A DNA stretch of 64,000 nucleotides from Opitutales bacterium (GTDB taxonomy: Bacteria > Verrucomicrobiota > Verrucomicrobiia > Opitutales > Oceanipulchritudinaceae), in NCBI GenBank assembly GCA_020831585.1, contig JAFIGE010000005.1:1-64000 (forward strand), read 5' to 3'. Shown here one piece after another: positions 16,668-26,820 of the stretch. Each line of letters opens with the position of its first letter. The first letter of the stretch is position 1. The notes under the pieces are model-generated. The model saw only the letters and a list, made by a program, of their open reading frames with translations. It did not search any database and was not told the origin of the DNA. Made by a program: the position numbers and the translations under genes.

Positions 16668-18227
16668 ATGGAGAGTTTTGAAGTCGTGGTCTTCGGGGCC
16701 ACCCCCGGGGGGATGGCCGCCGCCTGCAGCGCCGCCGAACAAGGGGCCCGCACCCTCCTGCTGGAACCGTCGGACCACGTCGGGGGGCACCTTTCCAGCG
16801 GAATTTGCACGACCGAGATTGAGCACATGTTGCCGGAGTCCTTTCGCGGATGGATGCTGCGGTTTCTGCGCGAAATCGGTCAGCGCTACGGCGTGGAAGG
16901 TCCCCTGCACCGCTGGGAACCACATGTGGCCGAGGCGGTCTTTGAGGAAATGCTCGCGGATGCGGGCGTCGTCGTGCGGCGCGGCACCTATCCGGAAAAG
17001 CTCCACGGGGAGAGCAACCAGATCCGCCACCTCGTTCTCAGCGATGGCTCGACCGTCACCGGAAGGGTCTGGATCGATGCCTCCTATGAAGGCGACCTCA
17101 TGGCGATGGCCAAGGTGCCCTACACCGTCGGCCGGGAATCCCGGGAAACCTACGGTGAATCGCTCGCCGGCATGCGCTTCATTGAAGACATCAGCGAAGT
17201 GCGCAACACCAAGGGGCATGCGGAGAAAGTGGATTCCGTATGGGAAGCCGACCTGCGCACCGCCGACGGAGGCTGGGTTCCGGGTGTCGAAACGGGTGTC
17301 GTCTTCACCGCCGGGACCGGGGATGGCAAGGTCATGAACTACCACTACCGGGTAACCGTGACCAAGGCCGCCAACCGCATTCCCTTTCCCTGCCCGGAGG
17401 GCTTCGACGAAGGGCGCTTCGAACTCCTTGCCCGCTATTTCCACAAATACCCGGACAGCTCCATGCGCCGGATCGTCGGCTTTATCAACAACCCCAGCGG
17501 GCGCTACAGCCTGGACAGCGACGGCAACACGGTCGTGCACGAAGGCGACAAGTGGGAACTCAACAACCACCAGGCCTCCATCCTTTCCCTCGGCCACCTC
17601 GGCGGGCAGTTTTTGTATCCCGACGGTGACCGCGCCACCCGGCAGGCCATCCTCCGGGATCATTATGCCTACAATGCCGGACTGCTCCATTTCCTCTGCC
17701 AGAGCAGGAGCGTCCCGCTGCCGGTGCGCGAGGCCATGAACCGGTGGGGTCTGCCCCCCGATGAATACGTGACCAACGGCCATTGGCCCTACCAGCCCTA
17801 CATCCGCGAAGCCCGGCGCATGGTCGGGGCCTATGTTCTGACCGAACGGGATGTCTTACACGACATCGAAAAGGAGGATGGGATTTTTTGGAACTCGCAC
17901 TGGATCGACTGCCACCACGTTCAACGCATTGCCCTGAGCGACACCCGCTTTCGCAATGAAGGCCGGATCTGGAAAGAAGTAACCCGCCCCTACGCCATTC
18001 CCTACCGCAGCCTCCTCCCCCCGCCGGACAGTGTGCGGAACCTGCTCGTCCCCGGTTGCCTCTCCGCCTCCCATGTCGCTTTCAGCTCCGTCCGCCTCGA
18101 AAGCACGTGGATGGGACTGGGCGAAGCCGCCGCCTGCGCCGCCCTCCAGCTCGTCAACGGACAAGCCGATTGCGTGCACAGCATATTGATAAAAGGGCTG
18201 CAGAAAACCCTTGAGCAGAGGAAGTGA
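16668..18227 (+). CDS. FAD-dependent oxidoreductase (FAD_oxidored family)
   Basis: A 519-aa flavoprotein. The first residues form a Rossmann beta-alpha-beta unit, VVFGATPGGMAAACSAAEQG followed by LLLEP, with the glycine-rich loop as GATPGG and glutamate ending the second strand, as in the FAD-binding proteins common in Verrucomicrobiota and Planctomycetota. A later VTGRVWIDASYEGDLMAMA is the second family signature. The substrate is unknown; family members sit in sugar-degradation loci. The ATG at 16668 begins the Rossmann fold, and the longer in-frame reading from 16368 overlaps the regulator and is rejected. The nearby XylR-like regulator may control it. Confidence 0.82.
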   Translation: MESFEVVVFGATPGGMAAACSAAEQGARTLLLEPSDHVGGHLSSGICTTEIEHMLPESFRGWMLRFLREIGQRYGVEGPLHRWEPHVAEAVFEEMLADAGVVVRRGTYPEKLHGESNQIRHLVLSDGSTVTGRVWIDASYEGDLMAMAKVPYTVGRESRETYGESLAGMRFIEDISEVRNTKGHAEKVDSVWEADLRTADGGWVPGVETGVVFTAGTGDGKVMNYHYRVTVTKAANRIPFPCPEGFDEGRFELLARYFHKYPDSSMRRIVGFINNPSGRYSLDSDGNTVVHEGDKWELNNHQASILSLGHLGGQFLYPDGDRATRQAILRDHYAYNAGLLHFLCQSRSVPLPVREAMNRWGLPPDEYVTNGHWPYQPYIREARRMVGAYVLTERDVLHDIEKEDGIFWNSHWIDCHHVQRIALSDTRFRNEGRIWKEVTRPYAIPYRSLLPPPDSVRNLLVPGCLSASHVAFSSVRLESTWMGLGEAAACAALQLVNGQADCVHSILIKGLQKTLEQRK

Positions 18228-18250
18228 GCATGTGGTGGCGGGGGATTGGT

Positions 18251-18341
18251 CGTAGGGCCGGCGCTTGCCGCCGTGCCATGCGTGGGGCGGATCAAACGTA
18301 GGGCCGGCGCTTGCCGCCGTGCCGTGCGTGGGGCGGATCGA
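18251..18341. repeat. Two tandem copies of a third GTAG-headed hairpin repeat (class III)
   Basis: Two 46-bp direct repeats start with GTAGGGCCGGCGCTTGCC at 18252 and 18298. GTAG is followed by GGCCGGCG, which can pair with CGCCGTGCC leaving one bulged T. A degenerate third copy may follow at 18345. They fill most of the space between the FAD oxidoreductase and transketolase genes. Confidence 0.65.
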
Positions 18342-18501
18342 TCATAGGGTGCCGCGCCGCGCGGGGATGGGGATGTGGGCCGTCAATCCATTCAACGGAT
18401 GAATGGCGAAAATTCGCCCTGAAACGCGGTTACGGGTTGCCAAGAGGCACCGGAAGCCGATTTGCTGGAATTTTTCGTGTTTCGACCCCCCTTCATTCCA
18501 A

Positions 18502-20493
18502 ATGCAAACTGAAGTTCTTGCGAAAGCTGCGGCCGAAGCCCGCGGTCTTGCCATTGATGCCGTCCACAAGGCGGGTATCGGCCACCTCGGCCTCCCCCTC
18601 GGCTGCGCCGAAATCGGTGCCGTCCTCTACGGCCATGCCCTTAACATCGCGCCCGATCAACCCCGTTGGTGGAACCGCGACCGCTTTGTCCTCTCCGCCG
18701 GTCACGGGAGCATGTTCCTCTACGCCTGGCTGCACCTCGCGGGCTACCGCGTCTCCCTCGACGACGTAAAGGCCTTCCGGCAGCTCCATTCGATCACGCC
18801 GGGCCACCCCGAATTTGGCGAAACCGAGGGTGTCGAATGCACCACCGGCCCGCTTGGCCAGGGCGTGGGCAACGCCGTGGGCCTGGCAGTCTCGCAGAAG
18901 ATGGCGGCGGCCCGCTACAACACGACCCACACGATTTTCGATAACCGCATCGTCTGTCTCGCCGGCGACGGGTGTTTGCAGGAGGGCGTGGCGCGCGAAG
19001 CGGTGGCCTTTGCGGGGCACTTCAAGCTCGATAACCTCATTCTCATTTACGACGCCAACGAAGTCACCCTCGATGCCCAGGCCGAGGAGACCCAGAGCGA
19101 AGACACCGCCGCGATCTACACCGCGATGGGCTGGGATGTCTGCGAAGTGGACGGGCACGACATGGAAGCCTTTCTCGGGGCCTACGAAGAGGCGCGGAGC
19201 GAACTGAATGGCCGCCCCAAGCTCATCATCGCAAAAACCGTTGTCGGCCAGGGCATCCCGGAAGTCGCGGGCACCTGGAAAGCCCACGGCGAAGGCGGAG
19301 CCAAGTTTGCCGAGAGTGCCCGCAAGGGTCTTGGCTTGCCCGAAGAGACCTTCTTCGTGAGCGAGGAAACCCGCGCTTACTTCGCCGGGCGCAAGAAGCA
19401 ATGTGCCGCCGCCTACGCCGAGTGGGCCGCGACCTATGCCGAATGGGCAAGGGCGAATCCCGAACTCGCCGCCGAACTCGCCGCCGCTGAAAAGGGCGAG
19501 CGCCCCTCGGCCGCTGAGGTGCTGGCGAACATTCCCGAGTTCCCGGCCGGCACCAAAGCCGCCACGCGCGCCTCCGGGGGCGATGTGCTCCAACCGCTCG
19601 CCAAAGCCTACCCGCGCCTCGTCACGGGCAGCGCCGACCTCTTCGGTTCCACGAAAAACTACCTCAAGGACGGGGGTGACTTCACCGCCGCCAATCCGAA
19701 GGGCCGCAATTTCCGCTTCGGTATCCGCGAGCACGCCATGGGGGCCATCGTCAACGGCTTCGGTTACGACGGTATCTGGATGGGCTCCGGGGCCACCTTC
19801 CTCACCTTCTCCGATTACATGCGCCCGAGCATCCGCCTTGCGGCGCTTTCGAAGCTCCCCATCGCCCACATCTTCACGCACGACTCCGTGGGCGTGGGCG
19901 AGGACGGCCCCACCCACCAGCCGGTGGAGACCGTGAGCGCGCTGCGCCTCATCCCGGGCCTGGACGTGATCCGCCCGGCCGATGGAGAGGAAACCGCCGC
20001 CGCTTTTGCCGCCGCCCTCTCCCGCGCCGACGGCCCCACCGTTCTCATCCTCTCCCGCCAGAATCTGCCCTCCATCGACAGCGTTCCGGCAAAAGAGCGC
20101 CGCGAAGGCACCCTCCGCGGGGCCTACATCGCACGCAAGGAAAGTGCCGCCCTCGACACCATCCTCCTCGCCACCGGCAGTGAGTTGGCCGTGGCCATGG
20201 CCGCCGCCGAAAAGATCGGACCCGGCTGCCGCGTGGTCTCCGTGCCCAGCATGGAAATCTTCGAGCGCCAAAGCGCCGAATACAAAGAGACCATCCTCCC
20301 CCCCGCCTGCCGCCGCCGCATAGCCGTGGAAGCGGGCGTGACCGGTCTCTGGCATCGCTACACCGGCCTCGACGGAGCCGTCGTGGGCATCGACCGATTT
20401 GGCCTCAGTGCGCCGGGCAATGTGGTTATGGAGCACCTTGGCATCCATACTGCTGCCGTCGTCGACGCCGCCACCTCCCTATCGCATGGCTGA
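18502..20493 (+). CDS. tkt: Transketolase
   Basis: A 663-aa thiamine-diphosphate enzyme that moves two-carbon ketol units between sugar phosphates in the non-oxidative pentose phosphate pathway, in the cytoplasm. Visible parts are the substrate histidine near the start ([11 protein letters not shown], in place of the usual SGHPG), [14 protein letters not shown], the ThDP/metal motif GDGCLQEG followed by DANEVTLD, and [10 protein letters not shown] with the second-half signature. The divergent first motif is uncommon but the length and order are standard. The ATG at 18502 starts the conserved region. Its last 8 bp overlap the start of the thioesterase gene, so the two are probably co-transcribed. 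Confidence 0.93.
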   Translation: MQTEVLAKAAAEARGLAIDAVHKAGIGHLGLPLGCAEIGAVLYGHALNIAPDQPRWWNRDRFVLSAGHGSMFLYAWLHLAGYRVSLDDVKAFRQLHSITPGHPEFGETEGVECTTGPLGQGVGNAVGLAVSQKMAAARYNTTHTIFDNRIVCLAGDGCLQEGVAREAVAFAGHFKLDNLILIYDANEVTLDAQAEETQSEDTAAIYTAMGWDVCEVDGHDMEAFLGAYEEARSELNGRPKLIIAKTVVGQGIPEVAGTWKAHGEGGAKFAESARKGLGLPEETFFVSEETRAYFAGRKKQCAAAYAEWAATYAEWARANPELAAELAAAEKGERPSAAEVLANIPEFPAGTKAATRASGGDVLQPLAKAYPRLVTGSADLFGSTKNYLKDGGDFTAANPKGRNFRFGIREHAMGAIVNGFGYDGIWMGSGATFLTFSDYMRPSIRLAALSKLPIAHIFTHDSVGVGEDGPTHQPVETVSALRLIPGLDVIRPADGEETAAAFAAALSRADGPTVLILSRQNLPSIDSVPAKERREGTLRGAYIARKESAALDTILLATGSELAVAMAAAEKIGPGCRVVSVPSMEIFERQSAEYKETILPPACRRRIAVEAGVTGLWHRYTGLDGAVVGIDRFGLSAPGNVVMEHLGIHTAAVVDAATSLSHG

Positions 20494-21004
20494 AACTGAA
20501 ACGCTCTCCCCTCCTGTCGACAACGGCCCCGCTGATGAAGCGGAGCACGACCGCGCCATGCTGGACCTCGCGGCCCTCCAAGCCTATCTGCGCACGCAGA
20601 TCCCCATGGCCGCCGCCATGGGCGCACAGATCGTGGCGGCCACCGGTGCGGAGATCCGCCTGACCGCCCCCCTCGAGCCCAACATCAACCACCAGTCGAC
20701 CGCCTTCGGGGGCAGCCTCTCCACCCTGGCCGTCCTTGCGGGGTGGACGGCCGTGCACTGCCTTCTGAAAACCGCCGGCATGAACGGGCAGGTGGTTATC
20801 CAGCGCAGCCGTTACCACTATCTCGCTCCCGTCGACCGCGCCTTCGAGGCCGTCTGCCGCCCACCCGACAGCGAGGCCGTGGAAGACCTCTGGGTTCGCC
20901 TCAAGCGCTACCGCAAGGCCCGCGTGCGCCTCGCCGTGGACATCCTCTGTGGCGGCACCCGTACCGGCTCCTTCGAGGGCGATTACGTGATTGTCGCCCC
21001 GTAA
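20486..21004 (+). CDS. YiiD-C-type thioesterase domain protein
   Basis: A 172-aa hot-dog-fold protein of the putative thioesterase type found at the C-terminus of YiiD. The conserved core reads [21 protein letters not shown], with [14 protein letters not shown] and a closing G-x-Y-V-I-V strand. It would hydrolyse an acyl-thioester, but the substrate is unknown. The ATG at 20486 overlaps the transketolase stop by 8 bp, indicating translational coupling. Its stop lies 18 bp from the convergent argH stop with no clear terminator between. Confidence 0.75.
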   Translation: MAETETLSPPVDNGPADEAEHDRAMLDLAALQAYLRTQIPMAAAMGAQIVAATGAEIRLTAPLEPNINHQSTAFGGSLSTLAVLAGWTAVHCLLKTAGMNGQVVIQRSRYHYLAPVDRAFEAVCRPPDSEAVEDLWVRLKRYRKARVRLAVDILCGGTRTGSFEGDYVIVAP

Positions 21005-21022
21005 GGCCGCAGGGAAGTCGAC

Positions 21023-22438
21023 TCAGAGAGCATCAATCGATCCCAGGTCCCTTGACCAACGGGCGATCTCGGCGGCGACTTGGCGGGGACCGGGCATACC
21101 GGGCATCTCGCGCGCAGCAAGGGCGCGGGGGATGTCAAAGCAGACCCGCCAGTCGTCCCCGAAGCGCGCATCAATCGCCTTGACGTCGGCATCGCTTAAT
21201 TCGGGGAGGGGGCATGCCTTTTTTTCGGCCAAGCCAACGGCCGCCCCCACGAGGTGATGGGCGTCGCGGAAGGGCACGCCTTGGTTGACGAGATAATCCG
21301 CCAAGTCCGTAGCGAGCAAAAGCGGGTCGGCCACCGCCGCCGCACAAGCCTCCGGTCGCGCCTGCATGCCGTCGAGCGTGCCGCTGAGCACATCGAGGCA
21401 GCTCAGGAGCGTATCGAAGGCATCGAAAACCGGAGGTTTGTCCTCCTGAAGGTCGCGGTTGTAGGTGAGCGGCAGCCCTTTCACGAGCGTCACGAGCGTC
21501 GTGAGCGACCCATGCACGCGGGCGGACTTGCCTCGGATCAATTCCAGCGAGTCCGGATTTTTCTTTTGCGGCATGAGGCTCGAACCAGTCGTAAAGGCAT
21601 CGGGCAGATCGACAAAGCGGAATTCGCTGCTCGCCCAAAGAATGAGGTCCTCCGCGATGCGCGAGAGGTGCACCGCGCAGAGGGTGGCGTGGGAGGCGAA
21701 CTCCAGAAAAATATCGCGGTCGGCCACGGCATCGAGGCTGTTGCGGGTCATGCGGGGATTGCCCGCTTCATCAACAAAACCGAGGAGACGCGCGGTGTGC
21801 GCGCGATCAATCGGAAGAGTCGTGCCGGCCAGCGCCCCGGAGCCCAGGGGGCAAACATTCGCCCGCTGGCGGAACTCCTGAAATCGCTCCCGGTCGCGCC
21901 CGAACATCTCCACGTATGCGAGCAGGTGATGCGCCATCGAGACCGGCTGCGCGCGCTGCAAATGCGTATAGCCGGGGATCGCGACCGCCTGCGTGGCCTC
22001 CGCCTTTGCGAGAAGACTGCGCATCACACCCTCCAGCGCCGACACCACCGTCTCCGCCGCCGAGCGGAAAAACAGGCGCATGGCCGTGGCCACCTGATCG
22101 TTCCGGCTGCGTGCGGTGTGCAGCTTGGCAGCCGCCGGCACCCGCTGCCGCAGCGCTTGCTCCAAGTTCATGTGCACGTCTTCCAGCGCAACATCCCAAT
22201 GGAAGGCCCCCGCCTCGATCTCCGCCTGAATCTGCGCAAATCCCCCGGCGATGGCCGCCCGCTCTTCCTCCGTGATGAGACCGACCTTGGCGAGCATCGC
22301 GGCGTGCGCCAGGCTGCCCTCGATATCGAAGAGCGCCAACCGGTGATCGAAGGAGACGGATTCGCTGAACCGGACCATGCGCGGGTCCGGTCCCTCGGAA
22401 AAACGCCCGCCCCACGTTGCTTGTTTTCCTCCAGACAT
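21023..22438 (-). CDS. argH: Argininosuccinate lyase
   Basis: About 471 aa. It splits argininosuccinate to arginine and fumarate, the last step of arginine synthesis. It has the fumarase/aspartase superfamily signature [15 protein letters not shown], the [12 protein letters not shown] start, and the helix with [16 protein letters not shown]. The ATG at 22438 leads directly into the conserved N-terminus; ATG at 22447 is possible, and the longer in-frame start at 22555 lacks family similarity. The gene is divergent from uvrC and convergent with the thioesterase gene, so it is likely a single transcription unit. Confidence 0.93.
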   Translation of the reverse strand: MSGGKQATWGGRFSEGPDPRMVRFSESVSFDHRLALFDIEGSLAHAAMLAKVGLITEEERAAIAGGFAQIQAEIEAGAFHWDVALEDVHMNLEQALRQRVPAAAKLHTARSRNDQVATAMRLFFRSAAETVVSALEGVMRSLLAKAEATQAVAIPGYTHLQRAQPVSMAHHLLAYVEMFGRDRERFQEFRQRANVCPLGSGALAGTTLPIDRAHTARLLGFVDEAGNPRMTRNSLDAVADRDIFLEFASHATLCAVHLSRIAEDLILWASSEFRFVDLPDAFTTGSSLMPQKKNPDSLELIRGKSARVHGSLTTLVTLVKGLPLTYNRDLQEDKPPVFDAFDTLLSCLDVLSGTLDGMQARPEACAAAVADPLLLATDLADYLVNQGVPFRDAHHLVGAAVGLAEKKACPLPELSDADVKAIDARFGDDWRVCFDIPRALAAREMPGMPGPRQVAAEIARWSRDLGSIDAL

Positions 22439-22563
22439 TCCGCACATTCCACTGTGCCCGCACCGGGCAGACAACCGCAAAAATCTCGTCTCCGGAGTTG
22501 CCGCCAACAAACATTCGCTTTGCGCTGAAGACTGGGTTTTCGGTCTGACCGCCATTCGTCAAT

Positions 22564-24075
22564 ATGCCCCGTGATACAGCCAAACTAAAAGAGAAGGTGC
22601 GCACCCTTCCCCACGACCCCGGCGTCTATCTCATGAAGGACCGCCTCGGGAGCGTGCTCTATGTGGGCAAAGCGAAGGATCTGAAAAAGCGCGTGAGCAC
22701 CTACTTCCAAGCCTCCCGCAAGAAAATGGTGCAGCAGCCGAAGGTCCGGGCGATGCTCGACCTCATCCACGATTTTGATTACCTCGTTGTGAAATCCGAG
22801 AGCGAGGCCCTCCTTCTTGAAGGCAAACTCATCAAGGAATGGAAGCCGCGCTACAACACGGACTTCACCGACGACAAACGCTTCCTCCTCGTGCGCGTGG
22901 ATGTGGAGAATCCCCTCCCCCGCTTCCGCCTCGTGCGCTTTCGCCAGAGCGAGGTCTCCCTCTACTTCGGCCCCTTCGCCCACAGCGGCCTCCTCCGCCG
23001 CACCCTCGGGGAACTGCGCGTCAAATACGGTATCCTCCTCTCCGATGGCAACCCTACCCGCCTTCCCGACGGCTCCTGGCGCCTCTACGACGACGCCCGC
23101 GCGGAAATTTACGGCCACACCAACACCGTCACCACCACCGACTATCAGGAGCGCGTGCGCGCGGCCTGCGTTTTCCTCGAAGGGAAATCCCGCGAATGGC
23201 TCGCCGAACTGCAAGAGGAGATGGTCGCCGCCGCAGCCGACCGCCGCTTTGAAAAGGCCGCCGAGCTGCGCGACATCATCTTCGCCCTCAAGGGCACGAT
23301 CAGCCGCACGCGCAAGTTTGTCCGCGCACCCGCCGTCAACAACGATCCCCTGCCCGCCCTGCAAAGCCTCCAGGCCGCCCTCGACATGCGCACGCTGCCC
23401 GCGCGCATGGAATGTTTTGATATCTCCCATATCTCCGGCACCTATTGCGTCGCCTCCATGGTGCATTTTGCCGAAGGCCGACCGGACAAAGCGCAATACC
23501 GGCGCTACAAAATCAAATCGTTCATCGGCAATGACGACTTTCGCGCCATGGAGGAGGTCGTCGGGCGGCGCTACCGGCGATTGCAAGAAGAAGGGCAACC
23601 CTTTCCCGATCTGGTTGTCATCGACGGTGGGGCGGGTCAGGTCGGGGCGGCCCTCCGGGCCTTTCTCGGGCAGGGATTGGAGCCCCCCGCGCTCGTCGGC
23701 TTGGCCAAGCGCGAGGAGACCATCATCTTCTCCGACGGACGCCCCTCGCTCAAGCTCCCCGGCCACCACCCGGCCCGTTTGCTCCTGCAACAGATCCGCG
23801 ACGAAGCCCACCGTTTCGCCAACACCTTCAACGCCGAGTTGCGCAGCCGCCGCCTCAAGGAAACCATTTTGCACGACTTCGAGGGTCTGGGCGATGTCCG
23901 GCGGCGGGCGCTCTGGGCGCATTTCAAGACGCTCGACTGCCTCAAAGCCGCCTCCATGGAGGACCTTCAGGCCGTCGAGGGTATCGGACCCAAGCTCGCG
24001 GGGAATCTCCATGCCTTCCTCCAGTCCACCTCTGTGAGGGTTTCCAAAGGCTCCCCGGAAGCGCCCGGAGATTAA
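22564..24075 (+). CDS. uvrC: UvrC excinuclease subunit lacking the usual cysteine motif
   Basis: A 503-aa protein of nucleotide excision repair that cuts on both sides of a lesion with UvrB. It has the GIY-YIG nuclease at the start (GVYLMKD and VLYVGKAKDLKKRV), a UVR helix pair binding UvrB (ADRRFEKAAELRD, about 228-240), the RNase H-like second nuclease (FDISHISG, DLVVIDGGAGQV), and C-terminal helix-hairpin-helix motifs (LQAVEGIGPKL). It is about 100 residues shorter than E. coli UvrC. Between the nuclease and UVR motifs, the place where most UvrCs carry four cysteines for an iron-sulfur cluster has none: that stretch reads KYGILLSDGNPTRL and WRLYDDARAEIYG. Confidence 0.9.
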   Translation: MPRDTAKLKEKVRTLPHDPGVYLMKDRLGSVLYVGKAKDLKKRVSTYFQASRKKMVQQPKVRAMLDLIHDFDYLVVKSESEALLLEGKLIKEWKPRYNTDFTDDKRFLLVRVDVENPLPRFRLVRFRQSEVSLYFGPFAHSGLLRRTLGELRVKYGILLSDGNPTRLPDGSWRLYDDARAEIYGHTNTVTTTDYQERVRAACVFLEGKSREWLAELQEEMVAAAADRRFEKAAELRDIIFALKGTISRTRKFVRAPAVNNDPLPALQSLQAALDMRTLPARMECFDISHISGTYCVASMVHFAEGRPDKAQYRRYKIKSFIGNDDFRAMEEVVGRRYRRLQEEGQPFPDLVVIDGGAGQVGAALRAFLGQGLEPPALVGLAKREETIIFSDGRPSLKLPGHHPARLLLQQIRDEAHRFANTFNAELRSRRLKETILHDFEGLGDVRRRALWAHFKTLDCLKAASMEDLQAVEGIGPKLAGNLHAFLQSTSVRVSKGSPEAPGD

Positions 24076-24195
24076 GTTTTCCGTCAATTTCCGCCGAGAT
24101 GGCCCCGCGCGCTTGCCAGATCGCCGCCCGCCACCAACCTCCCTCCAAGTCTGCGCTACGACTGCTTACCGAAACGAATTGCCAATGCCGCCCAA

Positions 24196-24591
24196 ATGAG
24201 TCAGGAACCACGGAAATTTATGGAACAGGATATCGAAGTCGCACCGGGCCAAACCATCATTGAACAAGGGGACGAGGGTTCCGGCTTCTTCATCCTCAAA
24301 AAAGGAACGCTGGAAGTCTATAAAGACGATGTGCTCCTCGCCGTTCTCATGTATCCCGGCACGATTTTCGGGGAAATGGGGGACATCCTCGGTCGCCCGC
24401 GCACCTGTACGATCCGCGCCAAAGGGACGTCACTCATCACCCACGTCGAAGTGGATTCGCTTGAGGAACTCGTGGAAATGCGCCCGGACATCGCCGCAAA
24501 AATCATCCGCACCCTCGCCAGCCGCCTCGACCGAACGACCCAAAAGCTCATCGATACCGCCCGGGAAAATCCCCTCTGGTCTACCAAGTAA
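24196..24591 (+). CDS. Cyclic-nucleotide-binding domain protein
   Basis: A 131-aa single-domain protein of the CRP/CAP effector type. Its beta-roll signatures are QGDEGSGFFILKKGTLEVYKD and the phosphate-binding cassette FGEMGDILGRPRTCTIRA. No helix-turn-helix follows, so it is not a full CRP regulator but a stand-alone cNMP-binding module, perhaps binding a partner. It ends 24 bp before the TauE/SafE exporter gene in the same direction, so the two may be co-transcribed. Ligand and partner are unknown. Confidence 0.8.
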   Translation: MSQEPRKFMEQDIEVAPGQTIIEQGDEGSGFFILKKGTLEVYKDDVLLAVLMYPGTIFGEMGDILGRPRTCTIRAKGTSLITHVEVDSLEELVEMRPDIAAKIIRTLASRLDRTTQKLIDTARENPLWSTK

Positions 24592-24615
24592 GGGCCGCCG
24601 CGCCGCGCGCCCCGC

Positions 24616-25371
24616 ATGGAAATCGAGCTCTGGCAATGGCTCCTCGCCGCCCTCGGAGCCCTCCTCGTCGGCCTGGGAAAAGGCGGCCTGCCGGGAGTCG
24701 GCAATCTCACCGTCGTCATCTTCGCCCTTACCTTTGATGCCAAAGCATCGGTCGGGCTCCTCTTGCCCATTTTGATCAGCGCGGACATCGTCGCCATCGC
24801 AATCTACCGCCGGGAGGTCCATTGGGGGCACCTCTGGAAACTCCTTCCCTGGATGATGGTGGGGACGCTCATCGGCTACTTCACCTTCGCCCGCATCTCC
24901 AGCGAGCAGGTCCGCATGCTCATCGGGATCACCGTTCTCGGAATGACCGCTTTGCACTTCCTCCGGCAGTGGTCGCTCAAACGCAAAGGACCGGCGGCGG
25001 AAGACCTCCTCCCGCACACCCGCGCATTCGCTGGCGGCATGGGCATTCTCGGCGGCTTTGCCACCATGATCGCCAACGCCGCCGGCCCGGTCGCGCAGCT
25101 CTATTTCCTCGCCGTCGGCCTCCCGAAGATGGCCCTCATCGGCACGGGAGCCTGGTGTTTCTTTCTCATCAACCTCTTCAAAGTACCCTTTCAAGTGGAC
25201 CTGGGAATCATCCACCTCGACTCCATGCGCGTCAGCCTCACCCTCGCGCCCGTCGCCATGATCGGTGCGCTCGTCGCCCGAAGCATTGTCGTGCACATTC
25301 GACAGAACTGGTTCGAATTTCTCATCTGGACCTTCATCATCGTCGCCGGGGTGCGCATGCTTTGGGGCTGA
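24616..25371 (+). CDS. TauE/SafE family membrane exporter
   Basis: A 251-aa integral membrane protein with about eight hydrophobic segments. The family marks are the early glycine-rich loop GLGKGGLPGVGNLTV and its second-half counterpart GGFATMIANAAGPVAQLYFL. Relatives export sulfite, sulfoacetate or other organosulfur anions. The substrate here is unknown, with no sulfur gene nearby. The preceding cNMP-binding gene (24 bp away) may be linked to it. Confidence 0.83.
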   Translation: MEIELWQWLLAALGALLVGLGKGGLPGVGNLTVVIFALTFDAKASVGLLLPILISADIVAIAIYRREVHWGHLWKLLPWMMVGTLIGYFTFARISSEQVRMLIGITVLGMTALHFLRQWSLKRKGPAAEDLLPHTRAFAGGMGILGGFATMIANAAGPVAQLYFLAVGLPKMALIGTGAWCFFLINLFKVPFQVDLGIIHLDSMRVSLTLAPVAMIGALVARSIVVHIRQNWFEFLIWTFIIVAGVRMLWG

Positions 25372-25485
25372 CGCCCGGACCCGCAGATCGGTTCCCCGCT
25401 GATCGGCCCCGTCAAGGCGGCTGAATCACGGGCCCGGCCCCCTTTGACATTGCCTTGCCCGCCGAACCGTCGACCGTTTCTCCCC

Positions 25486-26631
25486 ATGCAGCCGCCAGCC
25501 TTCGTTTTTATCGCCCGCCACTTCGGGGAATCCGAGGAACTGCACGCCTGGAAAGCCTTTGCCGAGAAAGAAGGCCACCCCGCCCTCTCCCTCTGTGCCG
25601 CAAAAGGCCGCCATCCCCACGCCCGTGTGCACATGGGCGGCAGCCTCCTCGGGCTGCGCAGGCGATTCCGCAAGAGCCAGGCAGCGCTGCCCCCGCATCG
25701 CTTTCACATCTACTTCAACGGCTGGGGCGTGGATGCCCTCGCTTCCGTCGATTCCGCCGCCCGCCGCTACGCCTTCTTCCTCGAACCCGTGCCGTATTTC
25801 GAGCGCATGGTCATCCACTCGCTGCGCTTCGTGCAAGGAGTCATCGTTCCCTCCGAAGCCATGAAAACCTACCTGCGGCAAAAAGCCGGCTTCATCCCGG
25901 AACGCCTCATCACCGTCCTGCCCCCGCCCTGGGAAGCCGCCGCCGCCCTCAGCGCCGATGGGGAAACCGCGGCAGACTCCCCCGTGGTCGGCTTCGCGCC
26001 CCGCCTGGAAGTTCGACAAAAACGCGCCGAGCGCCTCCTTCCCTTCCGCGCGGCCCTGCCCGAGTCCACTCTGCCGCAACTTCGCTACTTCGGCTTTGGC
26101 ACCAACGCCCACCGGCTCGGTCGGAAAATCGCCCAAAAGAACGGTTTCCACCAAGTTACCCGGACAACCTTTGCCGAACGCATGGCGGAAATCGACCGGT
26201 GGGATGTCGCCCTCTGGCTGAGCAGCTACGAAGGAGCCCCCCAGGCCCTCGGGCGCACCATCGTGCGCGGCGGCCTCCCCCTCTTTCCCAAACCCGATGA
26301 CACCCCCCCGCCCATCCCACTCCACCCCGCCTGCCTCTATCCCGCGCATGAAATGGAAGCAGCCGCCCGCTCCCTGCTCGACCTGATCGCCCTTTCGCCC
26401 GAGAAGCGGCGCATCATCATCCAACAAAACCGCGCCGCCCTCGCTAAAATCATCGCGGCGGAAGCCGCCTGGGAAGCCTTTGTCGAAGCCGAGCAAGCCC
26501 GTGCCCCCCGCCCCCTGCCCCGCAAAGCCGCCTTCGGCCCCCTCTGGCCCCTCCGCATCTACAGCACCTTCCTCCAATTCGCCCGCACTGGCCAATTCGA
26601 GTTCGAACGCCCCGTGGTTGAAATTTCATAA
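25486..26631 (+). CDS. Glycosyltransferase-like protein (GT-B fold)
   Basis: A 381-aa soluble protein with no signal or membrane segment. Features of GT-B enzymes are a mid-protein VQGVIVPSEAMKTYL (sugar acceptor half ending), a second-half start PVVGFAPRLEVRQKRAERL, and the nucleotide-sugar side WLSSYEGAPQALGRTIVRG-like block, where the family E-x7-E site is weak. It would transfer a sugar to a lipid or polysaccharide acceptor. The ATG at 25486 begins the first beta strand (FVFIARHFG). The gene is isolated, followed by an AT-rich 190-bp gap and the convergent MarC gene. Donor and acceptor are unknown. Confidence 0.6.
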   Translation: MQPPAFVFIARHFGESEELHAWKAFAEKEGHPALSLCAAKGRHPHARVHMGGSLLGLRRRFRKSQAALPPHRFHIYFNGWGVDALASVDSAARRYAFFLEPVPYFERMVIHSLRFVQGVIVPSEAMKTYLRQKAGFIPERLITVLPPPWEAAAALSADGETAADSPVVGFAPRLEVRQKRAERLLPFRAALPESTLPQLRYFGFGTNAHRLGRKIAQKNGFHQVTRTTFAERMAEIDRWDVALWLSSYEGAPQALGRTIVRGGLPLFPKPDDTPPPIPLHPACLYPAHEMEAAARSLLDLIALSPEKRRIIIQQNRAALAKIIAAEAAWEAFVEAEQARAPRPLPRKAAFGPLWPLRIYSTFLQFARTGQFEFERPVVEIS

Positions 26632-26820
26632 CCCCCGCAGGCACAAACCCTGCCGAACCATCAAGTATTTTTACCGCGTTTAATGCAACGTCAATGTAAC
26701 ACAATTCTTGTATCCATTCATGGGCCCCACAGTCATTTGCTTCGTCAAACGGCAAGTAATTTTATTTTTTACCAGGTTAATATTTGGGATTGCTATGGAC
26801 GCCATTTCCCGGCGGATCGA

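Noticed and set aside
18493-20448. 651-aa minus-strand open frame opposite transketolase
   Set aside because: A GC-rich antisense shadow; transketolase motifs are on the plus strand.
22585-24087. 500-aa minus-strand open frame opposite uvrC
   Set aside because: Antisense shadow; uvrC motifs are on the plus strand.
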